From: Planctomycetota bacterium
GTDB lineage: Bacteria > Planctomycetota > Phycisphaerae > Phycisphaerales > UBA1924
Direction of reading: 5' to 3'
DNA length: 7,373 nucleotides
Assembly: GCA_017303565.1 (NCBI GenBank)
Contig: JAFLCM010000120.1
Coordinates: 1-7,373 of the forward strand
The notes under the pieces were generated by a model that saw only the letters and a program-made list of their open reading frames with translations, ran no database searches and was not told the origin of the DNA. This document shows, piece by piece, positions 1 through 6,375 of the stretch. Numbering within the stretch: the first letter of the stretch is position 1; the number at the start of each line of letters is the position of its first letter. A program made the position numbers and the translations under genes.

Positions 1-492
1 CTCTTCAAGGAGGCGATAGCACGCGCGTTTGAACGGGGAGTACACCGTGTAGAACCGGCCTTCTCCGGTGCGCACTTCGCCGGGCGGGATCAGGCACTGC
101 GTGTGGTGCCCAACCGCCTTGATGCCGCTCTTCTCCAGCAGCGCCGCGGCCCCTTGGTTCCGCGCCGCCTCGTTCACCTCGTACTCGTGGTTGTAGTGGG
201 CGGCTTCGGCCCCCACCTCGCGCGCCACCCGCAGCAGGTCGTTTGCGATGTCCTTCTTCTTCACGACCGTGAACCGCATCGCGATGTTCTTCGCGGCAAG
301 AGACTTCGACATCTCCGCCAGGTTGCGGAGCCAGAAGTCGATTTTCACGGGAGCATCGTCGTGCTCGCGCCATTCCTCGGGGCACGCCTGGAACAGCGCC
401 ACCACGCCGGTGGCGGACTGCCTCGCGGCATGAAAGAGCGCCGGGTTGTCGGCGAGACGAAGGTCACGGTGGATCCAGACAAGGTGGGGCAT
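1..492 (-). CDS. phrB: Deoxyribodipyrimidine (CPD) photolyase, class I, N-terminal part; runs off the left edge
   Basis: Light-driven repair enzyme that splits cyclobutane pyrimidine dimers in DNA using reduced FAD and an antenna pigment. The frame stays open from an ATG at 492 to base 1, giving 164 residues of a protein that is usually about 450-480 residues long. The start MPHLVWIHRDLRLADNPAL matches the opening strand and RDLR motif of the antenna-binding alpha/beta domain. HYNHEYEVNEAARN at about residues 97-110 resembles the YNxxYEVNExxRD segment of E. coli PhrB. IPPGEVRTGEGRFYTVYSPFKRA at about 132-154 is the conserved PPG...T..G..Y.V(F/Y)(T/S)PF linker. The FAD-binding catalytic domain lies outside the window, so the lesion specificity comes from N-terminal similarity only. 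The start was chosen because the conserved domain begins directly after it; the ribosome-binding site is weak. The gene is last of the visible minus-strand series, 84 bases after the FeS photolyase, and is probably co-transcribed. A cryptochrome-like blue-light receptor is the less likely alternative. Confidence 0.93.
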   Translation of the reverse strand, partial: MPHLVWIHRDLRLADNPALFHAARQSATGVVALFQACPEEWREHDDAPVKIDFWLRNLAEMSKSLAAKNIAMRFTVVKKKDIANDLLRVAREVGAEAAHYNHEYEVNEAARNQGAAALLEKSGIKAVGHHTQCLIPPGEVRTGEGRFYTVYSPFKRACYRLLEE

Positions 493-576
493 GCGCGGTC
501 GCTCTCGGGGCGGGGAGTTGGGACGGCGGGAGGCCGGGGGACGGGGGCAGATGGGACGGTGTTCAGCGCGCGTGGC
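493..576 (-). other. C-rich intergenic spacer before phrB; possible rut-like or G-quadruplex tract
   Basis: This is the only sizeable gap inside the minus-strand series. By hand count the transcript-sense strand has 47 C, 19 G, 10 A and 8 T in 84 bases, a strong C-over-G skew. The plus strand carries seven runs of three or more G between 507 and 555, with loops of 1-5 bases. This satisfies the usual G-quadruplex pattern several times over. I see no stable hairpin followed by a T tract, so no intrinsic terminator. No sigma70-type promoter is evident for phrB. A C-rich, G-poor leader could be a Rho loading site that tunes phrB expression relative to the upstream genes, but this is inference. 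Confidence 0.35.
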
Positions 577-2142
577 TCAGGGTTCAACGCCGAAGGCCTG
601 TTTCAGGCGCCGGCCCTCGCGGGTGATCTCGATCACCTCGACCTTCGACAATCGCTCGGTGTTCTTGCCCATCATGCTCATCCGCTGGTTCCGCTTGAAA
701 CGATCATGGTGCCGGATCATGAAATCCCAGTAGAGCGTGTTGAACGGGCACGCCCGCTCGCCGGTGCGCTCGCCGGGGTCGTAACGGCAGCCTTTGCAGT
801 AGTTGGACATCTTGCCGATGTAGTTCGCGCTGGCGGCGTACGGCTTGGTGCCCACCACGCCGCCGTCGGCGTGCTGGCTCATGCCCAGCGTGTTGGGCAG
901 CGTCACCCAGTCCACGCCGTCGACGTACATCCCCAGGTACCAGTCGCTGACCGCCTTGGGTTCCACGCCGGCAATCAGCGCGAAGTTGCCGGTGATCATC
1001 AGCCGCTGGATGTGGTGCCCGTAGCCGTGCTCCAGCACCTGTCCGACGCACTCCCGCATGCAGCGCATGTCCGTCCGGCCGGTCCAGTAGAACTCGGGGA
1101 GCTGCCCGGTGTGTCCGAGCGTGTTGCGGTCTTGATACGAAGGCCCCTCGTGGAAGTACACGCCGCGGATGAACTCGCGCCAGCCGATGATCTGCCGCAC
1201 GAAGCCCTCGACCGACTGCAGCGGCGCCTTGCCCGCCCGGTGTGCGTCGAGCACCAACATGAGCATCTCGCGCGGGTCAAGGATCTTGAGATTCATCGCC
1301 GGCGAGGCCTGCGCGTGGTACAGCCACGCCTGCCCCGTCCACATGGCGTCCTCGTACGGGCCGAACATCGCGAGGCGAGACCTCACGAAGTGCTTGAACT
1401 GGTCGAGCGCGTCCGACGGGGTGACCGCCCAGCCGAACGACGCCGTGCTTCCCGGCAACTCGGGCAACTCCCGCGCCACGAGCGCGATGACCTCGCGCGT
1501 GATGTCGTCCGGCGGGGTACGCCGCGGCTCTGGCACCAGCGGGTCGGACTTGAAGCGCTCCCGGTTGTCAGCGTCGAAGTTCCAAGCCCCGCCCTCGGGT
1601 TGACCATCGTCATCCACGAGAACGCCGAGCCGCTTCCGCTGATCGCGGTAGAAGTACTCCATGGTCAGGGCCTTGCGCCCCTGGGCCCACGCCGAGAACT
1701 GCGCCGTGGTCGTGAGGAAGTGCGTGTCCTCGAAGACCTGCACGGTGACCCCGGCGCTCCGCGCAACGCCGGTCAGCTCGGCCTCCACGCGGTGATCGCC
1801 CGGCCGTGTGAACACCACCCGCGACGGGCGTAGGTCCGTGATCGCGCGGGCTAGTTCCGAACCGAGCGCGTGCGTGTTGGCGGGGTCGTCGAGCGCGACA
1901 TACCGCACGCAGTGCCCGCCGCCGCGCAGGCGGGCCGCGAAGTGACGCATCGCGCTGAGGAACATCACCGTGCGCTGGCGGTGGCTGGGCGGGTGCCGAG
2001 ATTCCCCCTTCACCTCCGCCATCAGCACCGCATCGACGCCGGGACGCAGAGAAGCCACACCCTCCAGCCGCTCCGACAACTGATCGCCGAGGACGAACGC
2101 CAACGTGGAGCCCGGCGCGAGAGGCTGAGGGGCGCTCTTCAT
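577..2142 (-). CDS. FeS-cluster bacterial cryptochrome / (6-4) photolyase (FeS-BCP, PhrB/CryB type)
   Basis: A 521-residue flavoprotein of the prokaryotic FeS-BCP family, which repairs (6-4) photoproducts or acts as a blue-light receptor. The N-terminal antenna domain begins with LAFVLGDQLS (residues 14-23). Cluster-ligand cysteines are visible at C361, C449, C452 and C465. Their spacing of 88, 3 and 13 is the same as I recall for Agrobacterium PhrB (C350, C438, C441, C454). With that register, H377 in YGHHIQRLM matches the PhrB active-site His366, Y435 matches Tyr424, and W353, W401 and Y402 match its electron-transfer residues W342, W390 and Y391. The family antenna is usually a ribityllumazine and not MTHF. 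The start was taken at 2142 because its ATG overlaps the TGA of the upstream gene (ATGA). An in-frame ATG at 2193 would add 17 residues of unlike composition inside that gene. All key residues are present, so repair activity is likely; a pure signalling role is not excluded. Confidence 0.95.
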   Translation of the reverse strand: MKSAPQPLAPGSTLAFVLGDQLSERLEGVASLRPGVDAVLMAEVKGESRHPPSHRQRTVMFLSAMRHFAARLRGGGHCVRYVALDDPANTHALGSELARAITDLRPSRVVFTRPGDHRVEAELTGVARSAGVTVQVFEDTHFLTTTAQFSAWAQGRKALTMEYFYRDQRKRLGVLVDDDGQPEGGAWNFDADNRERFKSDPLVPEPRRTPPDDITREVIALVARELPELPGSTASFGWAVTPSDALDQFKHFVRSRLAMFGPYEDAMWTGQAWLYHAQASPAMNLKILDPREMLMLVLDAHRAGKAPLQSVEGFVRQIIGWREFIRGVYFHEGPSYQDRNTLGHTGQLPEFYWTGRTDMRCMRECVGQVLEHGYGHHIQRLMITGNFALIAGVEPKAVSDWYLGMYVDGVDWVTLPNTLGMSQHADGGVVGTKPYAASANYIGKMSNYCKGCRYDPGERTGERACPFNTLYWDFMIRHHDRFKRNQRMSMMGKNTERLSKVEVIEITREGRRLKQAFGVEP

Positions 2143-2585
2143 GCTCCCGGTCCCCGCAGCATTGCCAGGGCAATGACGCCACGGGCGGTCCACACCGCCG
2201 TCCGCAACCAGTTGCCGGCGACGAGCGCCCGGATGACCCGGTCGTCCTTGCCCATCGAAAGCCGCCCGTGCTGCCGGGCCTGAACGCCCGCGGTGACGAG
2301 CCAGATCGACACGGCGAGCGCCAGTCCGGCGTACGCGAGCGTCCGCGAGTCATCCTCGGCGCTCCACGCCAGCCACCCCGCGCACGCCAGTTCGATCGGC
2401 ATCATCACGCCGACGAGCGGAGCGATCCTGCGGCAGTGCTCGCGGTGGTACGCCGCGAACTCACCCGCGCCCACCAACGCGAACAGCGGGTAGTGAACCA
2501 CCTGGCAAGTCCAGATGACCCCGACCATTCCGAGCGTGACGCCGGCGTGGACCAGCAGGACGCCCGACTCCCACCAGCCCGTCAT
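2139..2585 (-). CDS. Small conserved-type integral membrane protein, four predicted helices, function unknown
   Basis: 148 residues, strongly hydrophobic. By eye there are four membrane segments at about residues 6-28, 54-74, 82-101 and 128-144. Polar signatures look like conserved positions: WTCQVVHYPLF (25-35) at the end of helix 1, YHREH (46-50) in the first loop, and NWLRTAVWTAR (125-135) at the last helix. I have the impression of a family of about 150-residue bacterial membrane proteins with HYPLF and NWxRTxxWTAR motifs, but I cannot name it or give it a biochemical role. Its ATG at 2585 overlaps the stop of the SOUL gene, and its stop overlaps the start of the FeS photolyase, both as ATGA. 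It is therefore translationally coupled on both sides. Histidines H31, H47 and H50 near a membrane face could bind metal or heme, which would suit the neighbouring SOUL protein, but that is conjecture. A longer frame from 2744 exists but runs back into the SOUL gene and has no support. Confidence 0.85.
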   Translation of the reverse strand: MTGWWESGVLLVHAGVTLGMVGVIWTCQVVHYPLFALVGAGEFAAYHREHCRRIAPLVGVMMPIELACAGWLAWSAEDDSRTLAYAGLALAVSIWLVTAGVQARQHGRLSMGKDDRVIRALVAGNWLRTAVWTARGVIALAMLRGPGA

Positions 2586-3346
2586 GACGAGGCCGCGCCC
2601 CCGGCCTGCGCCGTGGCCTCGTTGACGCGCCGGATCGGCAGGTGAACCTCGCCCCACTTGCGGCTCTCCCACTGCTCGGGGCCGTTGTAGAAGAGCGCCC
2701 GGGGATCGCCGTCGCGCTCCCACACCGGCTGCGCCGCCAGCCACGCCTCGAGCCGCGCGAGGTTCATCTTCACGACTTCAAGCCGGTAGGGGCCCTGGAA
2801 GCCGATCGCCACCACCTGCATGGGCTGAAGATCTTCAACGACGACCGAGCGATCGGTACCGACGGGCCCGAGGTCCGGCGTGCGGTACAGGAAGGACATC
2901 GCCCACGAATCGGGGTTGTCGCCCGGAGCCGCCGTCAGGCCCGAATAGTCCATCTCAACCGGGGAGGTCATCTCGATATCGCGGCTCTGGATGTGGCGGA
3001 ACAACGGCCAGAACGCGCCGTTCATTCCGCGGTTCATCGCGCTCTCGCCCTTGACGAGCGCACGGCGCACCAGCGGGTAGGACTTCACCTCGATCACACC
3101 CGGCGCGGTCGGGCCGGGGTAGCCCTCGGGCAGCGGCGTCGTGATCTTCGCGGTGCCCCAGCGGAAACCGCTGGAAGTTCGCTCCACGGGTGGGATCGCG
3201 GGTTCGGCCGAGGGCGCGGGGCCGCCCTCCGCCACGGGCGCGTTGACCTTGTTCCGGTCGTCCACGGTCGTCGCCTTGCCGCACGCCCCGAGCACGACCG
3301 AGGCCGACGCGGTCAGCGTGCCGATGATTCGATGCATCAGGGTCAT
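2582..3346 (-). CDS. SOUL-family heme-binding-type protein, predicted lipoprotein
   Basis: 254 residues. The N-terminus has a short basic region (MTLMHR), a hydrophobic stretch (residues 7-19) and a lipobox LGAC with the lipidated cysteine at C22. A Pro/Ala-rich linker follows (about 24-57), then a SOUL domain from about 80 to 242. Domain markers are the IEVKSYPLVRRALVKG strand (85-100), the signature IEMTSPVEM (124-132), the VVAIGFQGPY segment (178-187) and the ALFYNGPEQW segment (217-226). SOUL/HEBP proteins bind heme or other tetrapyrroles in the animal members; bacterial members are mostly uncharacterised. The residue after C22 is Gly, not Asp, so under the +2 rule of Gram-negative bacteria it would go to the outer membrane. 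The start at 3346 is favoured by AAGGAG seven bases upstream; an ATG three codons later is possible. Its stop overlaps the membrane protein start (ATGA). Heme binding is family-based and not shown here, since the ligand residue is not conserved across the family. Confidence 0.9.
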   Translation of the reverse strand: MTLMHRIIGTLTASASVVLGACGKATTVDDRNKVNAPVAEGGPAPSAEPAIPPVERTSSGFRWGTAKITTPLPEGYPGPTAPGVIEVKSYPLVRRALVKGESAMNRGMNGAFWPLFRHIQSRDIEMTSPVEMDYSGLTAAPGDNPDSWAMSFLYRTPDLGPVGTDRSVVVEDLQPMQVVAIGFQGPYRLEVVKMNLARLEAWLAAQPVWERDGDPRALFYNGPEQWESRKWGEVHLPIRRVNEATAQAGGAASS

Positions 3347-3353
3347 GCCTGGG

Positions 3354-3359
3354 CTCCTT
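3354..3359 (-). promoter_or_regulatory. Shine-Dalgarno site AAGGAG for the SOUL lipoprotein gene
   Basis: On the minus strand AAGGAG stands seven bases before the ATG at 3346, inside the 29-base gap after the redox protein stop. It is the best ribosome-binding site in the window and fixes the lipoprotein start at 3346 over the internal ATG at 3337. It fits the pattern that the uncoupled gene has its own strong site while overlapped genes do not. Confidence 0.75.
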
Positions 3360-3375
3360 CGAGTGCATGGCGCGT

Positions 3376-3906
3376 TCAGCGCACCGGGCACGCCACGCTC
3401 ACGTAGTCCGGACGGTCGGCCTGGCTGCGGTGCCGGTACTCGCCGACCACGGCACCGTCCTCGATCACCAGCACGCCGGGCATCTGGAACACGTCGCCGA
3501 TCATCCGCCCCAGTCTTCGCCCGGTGAGCATCGCCTGGATGCTGCGAAACCAGATATACGGGCCGAAAATCGCCCAAAGGCTGCCGCGCTTCAGTCCCGC
3601 GGCCCGGTACAGCGCCCGCTCCGGGTCGCTCACCCGCGGGATATCCCCGACGCCGGCGGCGTCGAAGAACGCCCGGTTCGCCTCGTCCTCCGGCGCCTGG
3701 TGCACGAAGACCACCCGCGCCGAACGCTCGATCTCGGCACGGCGCCGCTGAATGTCCGCCATCGCCTCGCGGCAGAACGGGCAGCCCGTGTGCCGGAGGA
3801 ATACGAGCATCACGCGCCCGCGCCGGCTCATCTCCAGCACGGTCTCCCCGGCGGTGGTCCGCGCGGACGCCAGCGCCGCCTGATTGGTCATCGAGTCCGC
3901 GTTCAT
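3376..3906 (-). CDS. Thioredoxin-fold redox protein with CPFC motif (peroxiredoxin-like / SelL-like, AhpC-TSA_2 type)
   Basis: 176 residues, cytoplasmic, with no signal peptide. The segment VMLVFLRHTGCPFCREAMADI (residues 32-52) is the first strand and active-site turn of the peroxiredoxin-like AhpC-TSA_2 family, with a redox pair C42 and C45 in CPFC. SelL proteins have selenocysteines in an equivalent UxxU; here both codons are ordinary cysteines. Further family-like parts are VVFVHQAPEDEANRAFF (65-81), the SDPERALYRAAGLKRGSLWA stretch (93-112) and the strand PGVLVIEDGAVVGEYRHRSQADRPDY (143-168). A third cysteine, C173, sits four residues from the end and might resolve a disulfide. A likely job is thiol-dependent peroxide or disulfide reduction; the substrate is unknown. 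The ATG at 3906 overlaps the dehydrogenase stop (ATGA). A second in-frame ATG at 3891 is possible. The frame extends upstream into the dehydrogenase gene, but that part is a shadow. Confidence 0.85.
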   Translation of the reverse strand: MNADSMTNQAALASARTTAGETVLEMSRRGRVMLVFLRHTGCPFCREAMADIQRRRAEIERSARVVFVHQAPEDEANRAFFDAAGVGDIPRVSDPERALYRAAGLKRGSLWAIFGPYIWFRSIQAMLTGRRLGRMIGDVFQMPGVLVIEDGAVVGEYRHRSQADRPDYVSVACPVR

Positions 3907-4649
3907 CGTGCCCTCAGGCTCCCCAGCCCCGCGTCCACGTTCAGCACCTGCCCGGTGATGTTCCGGGCGCCCGCCGAGAGCAGGAATTCGATCGCCGCGG
4001 CGACGTCCTCGGGCTCGCTGGTCCGCCCCATCGGGTGCATGGCCTGCGACGCCTTCAGCGACGCCTCGGAGGCGAACAGCCGCTCGGTGAGCGGCGTGCG
4101 CGTCAATCCCGGCGCGACGCAGTTCACCCGAACGCCCTTCGGCGCGTATGTGGCCGCCGCCGAGAGCATCAGCCCGATGACGCCGGCCTTCGCCGCGGCG
4201 ATGGCCTCGTGGTTCGCGAACCCGTGGCGCGCCACCGCCGAGGCGCACAGCACGATCGATCCGCCGTCTCCCCCGGCGCCGCCGGCGCCCATCACTGGCG
4301 CGGCGCTCCGAACCAGGTTGAACGCCGTGACGAGGTTCGCCGTCAGAGTGGCCTGGAACTCCGCGGGCGTCGTCAGGTGCGCCGGCTTGAGCAGCAGCGA
4401 CCCCGCGCAGTTCACCGCGCCCGCGATCCCCCCGTGGCGCTCCACGCACGCTTTCACGCACGCCTCCATGTGGGCCGCGTCGGCGGCATCGCCCGGCATC
4501 GTGACGCCACCCGTCGCCTTTCCCACCGCCGCCAACCGCTCCGCGTCGCGACCGGTGAGCAGCAGCGGCACACCCCGCGCCGACAGGCGGGCGCAAACCG
4601 CCGCCCCGACGCCCCCGCCCGCGCCGATCACCAGGACGCCCCCGCTCAC
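3903..4649 (-). CDS. Short-chain dehydrogenase/reductase family protein with catalytic Tyr replaced by Ile
   Basis: 248 residues, the usual length for a classical SDR, cytoplasmic. The Rossmann start VLVIGAGGGVGAA (residues 5-17) holds the Gly-rich nucleotide loop. NCAG (80-83) stands for the NNAG motif, and N105 fits the structural Asn. S137 in CASAVA is the catalytic Ser and K154 the catalytic Lys. RVNCVAPGLTRTP (174-186) and ITGQVLNVDAG (231-241) are the later cofactor and C-terminal motifs. The Tyr that should stand 13 residues after S137 and four before K154 is I150 (ATC at 4202-4200, minus strand), so the fold is intact but the general acid is missing. The start is GTG at 4649, overlapping the desaturase TGA as GTGA, and its stop overlaps the next start as ATGA. 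It may act on a carotenoid or lipid by an altered mechanism, or serve as a binding or regulatory protein. The cofactor choice is unclear, with T32 G33 R34 after strand 2 hinting at NADP(H). Confidence 0.92.
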   Translation of the reverse strand: MSGGVLVIGAGGGVGAAVCARLSARGVPLLLTGRDAERLAAVGKATGGVTMPGDAADAAHMEACVKACVERHGGIAGAVNCAGSLLLKPAHLTTPAEFQATLTANLVTAFNLVRSAAPVMGAGGAGGDGGSIVLCASAVARHGFANHEAIAAAKAGVIGLMLSAAATYAPKGVRVNCVAPGLTRTPLTERLFASEASLKASQAMHPMGRTSEPEDVAAAIEFLLSAGARNITGQVLNVDAGLGSLRAR

Positions 4650-6235
4650 GACTCCACCCCCGCGCCGATCAGTTCACGCGACTCCACAGGCGACTCGAAG
4701 CCCCGGGGCGCCGGCGGCGTGACGCCGATCTCCTCGCACAGCAGCCGCGCCGTGATCTGGGACGACAGGAAGATCACCGGCAACCCCGAGCCGGGGTGCG
4801 TGCCCCCGCCCACCAGCCACACGCCGTCCACGGTCTTGAGGCGGTGCGGCGGGCGCTTGTGCAGCATCTGCCCGAGGTTGTGCGCCAGGTTGAACGTGGC
4901 CCCGAAGTTGATGTTCAGCCCCTGCCAGTCCTTGGGCGTGAGCACTCTCCGCACCCGAGTTCGGCGCCGGACGTTGGCGATCCCGAACCGGCGCTCCATC
5001 TGCTCGATCGTATCGTTCTCGAGTTTCGCCGCCGCGTTGTCCCAGTCGATCGAGCACCGCGTGTTGGGCGTGGGCATCAGCACATACAGCGCCGAGCAGC
5101 CGCGCGGCGCGAGCGTGGGGTCGGTGGCGCCCGGGTTGCACACGTACACGCTCGGGTCCTCGCTCAGCCGCCCGTGCGTCGAGATGTTGTCGAGGTTGTC
5201 CTTGTACTTCGAGGAGATGTAGATCGTGTGGTGAGGCAGGTCCACCTCGCCCTCCAGCCCGAGGTACATCATGTACGTCGAGCAGGAGTACCGCTTGGCG
5301 TCCAGGGCCGCGTCGGTGTCGCCGCCTCTGAGGGCCTCGGGGATGAACTTCTTGAGCGCCCAGGCCGCGTCGGCGTTGATGATCACGTGGTCGTGCCGCC
5401 GACGCTCGCCCCCCACCACCACGCCCGAGACCTTCCGCCCGTCGAACTCGAGCCGCTCCACCGGCGCACCCGTCACGATCTTCGCCCCCAGGTCGCCCGC
5501 CACCCGCGCCATCGCGCCCATCAAAGCGTTGCAGCCGCCCCTCGGGTGCCAGATGCCGTACTCGTACTCGATGAACGGCAGGATCGTGAACAGGCTCGGG
5601 CACTCGTACGGCGACATCCCCAGGTACTTGCTCTGGAAACTCACCGCCAGCCGCGACGCCGGGTGCTTGAAGTACCTGCTGAGAAGGTCGTGAACACTCT
5701 TGAACGGGTGCAGGTGCGGCAGGAACTTCATCGTCCCCGCGTTCATCAGGTCCGCCATCCCTCGGATCGGTGAACGCAGGATCGGCTCCATCAGCCGAAG
5801 TTTGGCCCGGTTGTCGGCGATGAAACGCTCGAACGCCGCCCCGTCGCGCGGCTCGATTCTCCCCAGCCGGCGCGACATCTCCTCGACGTCCTGCGTGCAG
5901 TCCAGCGAGATCGGAGCGTCCGGCTTCTCATCCCTCCCGATAAGCAGGCGGTACATCGGGTCGAGCCGGGTGAGTTCCACCTCGTCGGTCAGCCGGCGCC
6001 CCGCCGCGGCGAAGATCTCTTCAAGCACGTACGGCATGAGGAAGAACGTCGGCCCGCGGTCGAAGTGGTACGCGCCGCCGGCATCGTCATTCATCGTGAT
6101 ACGACTGGTCCGGCCCCCGATCTCGGCCTGCGCCTCGTACACGGTCACATCGCACCCGCGCGAGGCGAGCAGCACCGCCGCCGCCAATCCGCCCGGCCCG
6201 GCTCCGACAATCGCGATCGACGTGGTCTTTGGCAT
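4646..6235 (-). CDS. crtI: CrtI/CrtN-family carotenoid desaturase (phytoene or diapophytoene desaturase type)
   Basis: FAD-dependent desaturase that introduces conjugated double bonds into a colourless carotene precursor, at the membrane. It has 529 residues, slightly longer than the usual 490-510. Features: dinucleotide fold SIAIVGAGPGGLAAAVLLA (6-24) with E34 ending strand 2 and GGRTSR (40-45), substrate-domain start FDRGPTFFLMPYVLEEIF (58-75), the GIWHPRGG segment (227-234), and the CrtI C-terminal signature VWLVGGGTHPGSGLP (472-486) in the FAD-binding region. Whether the substrate is C40 phytoene or C30 diapophytoene/squalene-derived cannot be read from the sequence. CrtO-like ketolase or CrtD-like roles are possible, so the symbol is by family only. 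The start at 6235 directly precedes the FAD strand; in-frame ATGs at 6310 and 6352 would add 25 or 39 residues without a ribosome-binding site. It is first in the minus-strand operon, divergent from the aldehyde dehydrogenase. Its stop overlaps the next start (GTGA). Confidence 0.93.
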   Translation of the reverse strand: MPKTTSIAIVGAGPGGLAAAVLLASRGCDVTVYEAQAEIGGRTSRITMNDDAGGAYHFDRGPTFFLMPYVLEEIFAAAGRRLTDEVELTRLDPMYRLLIGRDEKPDAPISLDCTQDVEEMSRRLGRIEPRDGAAFERFIADNRAKLRLMEPILRSPIRGMADLMNAGTMKFLPHLHPFKSVHDLLSRYFKHPASRLAVSFQSKYLGMSPYECPSLFTILPFIEYEYGIWHPRGGCNALMGAMARVAGDLGAKIVTGAPVERLEFDGRKVSGVVVGGERRRHDHVIINADAAWALKKFIPEALRGGDTDAALDAKRYSCSTYMMYLGLEGEVDLPHHTIYISSKYKDNLDNISTHGRLSEDPSVYVCNPGATDPTLAPRGCSALYVLMPTPNTRCSIDWDNAAAKLENDTIEQMERRFGIANVRRRTRVRRVLTPKDWQGLNINFGATFNLAHNLGQMLHKRPPHRLKTVDGVWLVGGGTHPGSGLPVIFLSSQITARLLCEEIGVTPPAPRGFESPVESRELIGAGVES

Positions 6236-6336
6236 TTCGTGCGTCCGCTGGCCTGTGAGCGTCGAAAGGTGTCCGGTCCCGAGAGGAAAAACCGCCGCAC
6301 CCGGGGACATCACGCGACCACGGATGCGGCGGGGCT

Positions 6337-6348
6337 GGTATGTGTACC
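6337..6348. repeat. Short inverted repeat GGTA-N4-TACC
   Basis: GGTA TGTG TACC, four-base arms with a four-base centre, in the divergent promoter region. Alone it is short enough to arise by chance; it is listed because it is in helical register with two longer repeats downstream. Confidence 0.25.
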
Positions 6349-6354
6349 GCATTT

Positions 6355-6370
6355 CGGGACGTGTCTCCCG
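6355..6370. repeat. Inverted repeat CGGGA-N6-TCCCG
   Basis: Perfect five-base arms around CGTGTC, 16 bases in all, in the divergent promoter region. In GC-rich DNA such arms occur by chance fairly often. Its centre is about 21 bases from that of the stronger palindrome at 6376-6391. Confidence 0.3.
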
Positions 6371-6375
6371 CCGGA

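Noticed and set aside
103..1833. Plus-strand open frame of 576 residues
   Set aside because: It lies antisense to the FeS photolyase and CPD photolyase genes, has Arg/His/Val-rich low-complexity translation and no recognisable domain. The minus-strand genes with full motifs explain the region.
3347..3577. Upstream extension of the SOUL protein by 77 residues
   Set aside because: It overlaps the redox gene, would bury the lipoprotein signal and ignores the strong AAGGAG site before 3346.
3376..3906. Selenoprotein (SelL) with recoded TGA
   Set aside because: Both active-site positions are normal Cys codons and the only TGA is the final stop, so no recoding is needed.
3907..4596. Upstream extension of the CPFC protein frame to 406 residues
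   Set aside because: The added part reads through the SDR gene in another frame and is Gly/Arg-rich without a domain. The ATGA overlap at 3903-3906 and the family start give the shorter form.
3367..4722. Plus-strand open frame of 451 residues
   Set aside because: Antisense to the redox protein and SDR genes; Pro/Ala/Arg-rich with no family features, an effect of GC-rich third positions.
4035..5773. Overlapping long plus-strand frames opposite the SDR and desaturase genes
   Set aside because: Their translations are Arg/His-rich without motifs, and the minus strand codes for conserved enzymes throughout.
6236..6352. N-terminal extension of the desaturase to ATG 6310 or 6352
   Set aside because: The FAD-binding strand starts right after the ATG at 6235, the extra residues resemble no family N-terminus, and no ribosome-binding site precedes the upstream ATGs.
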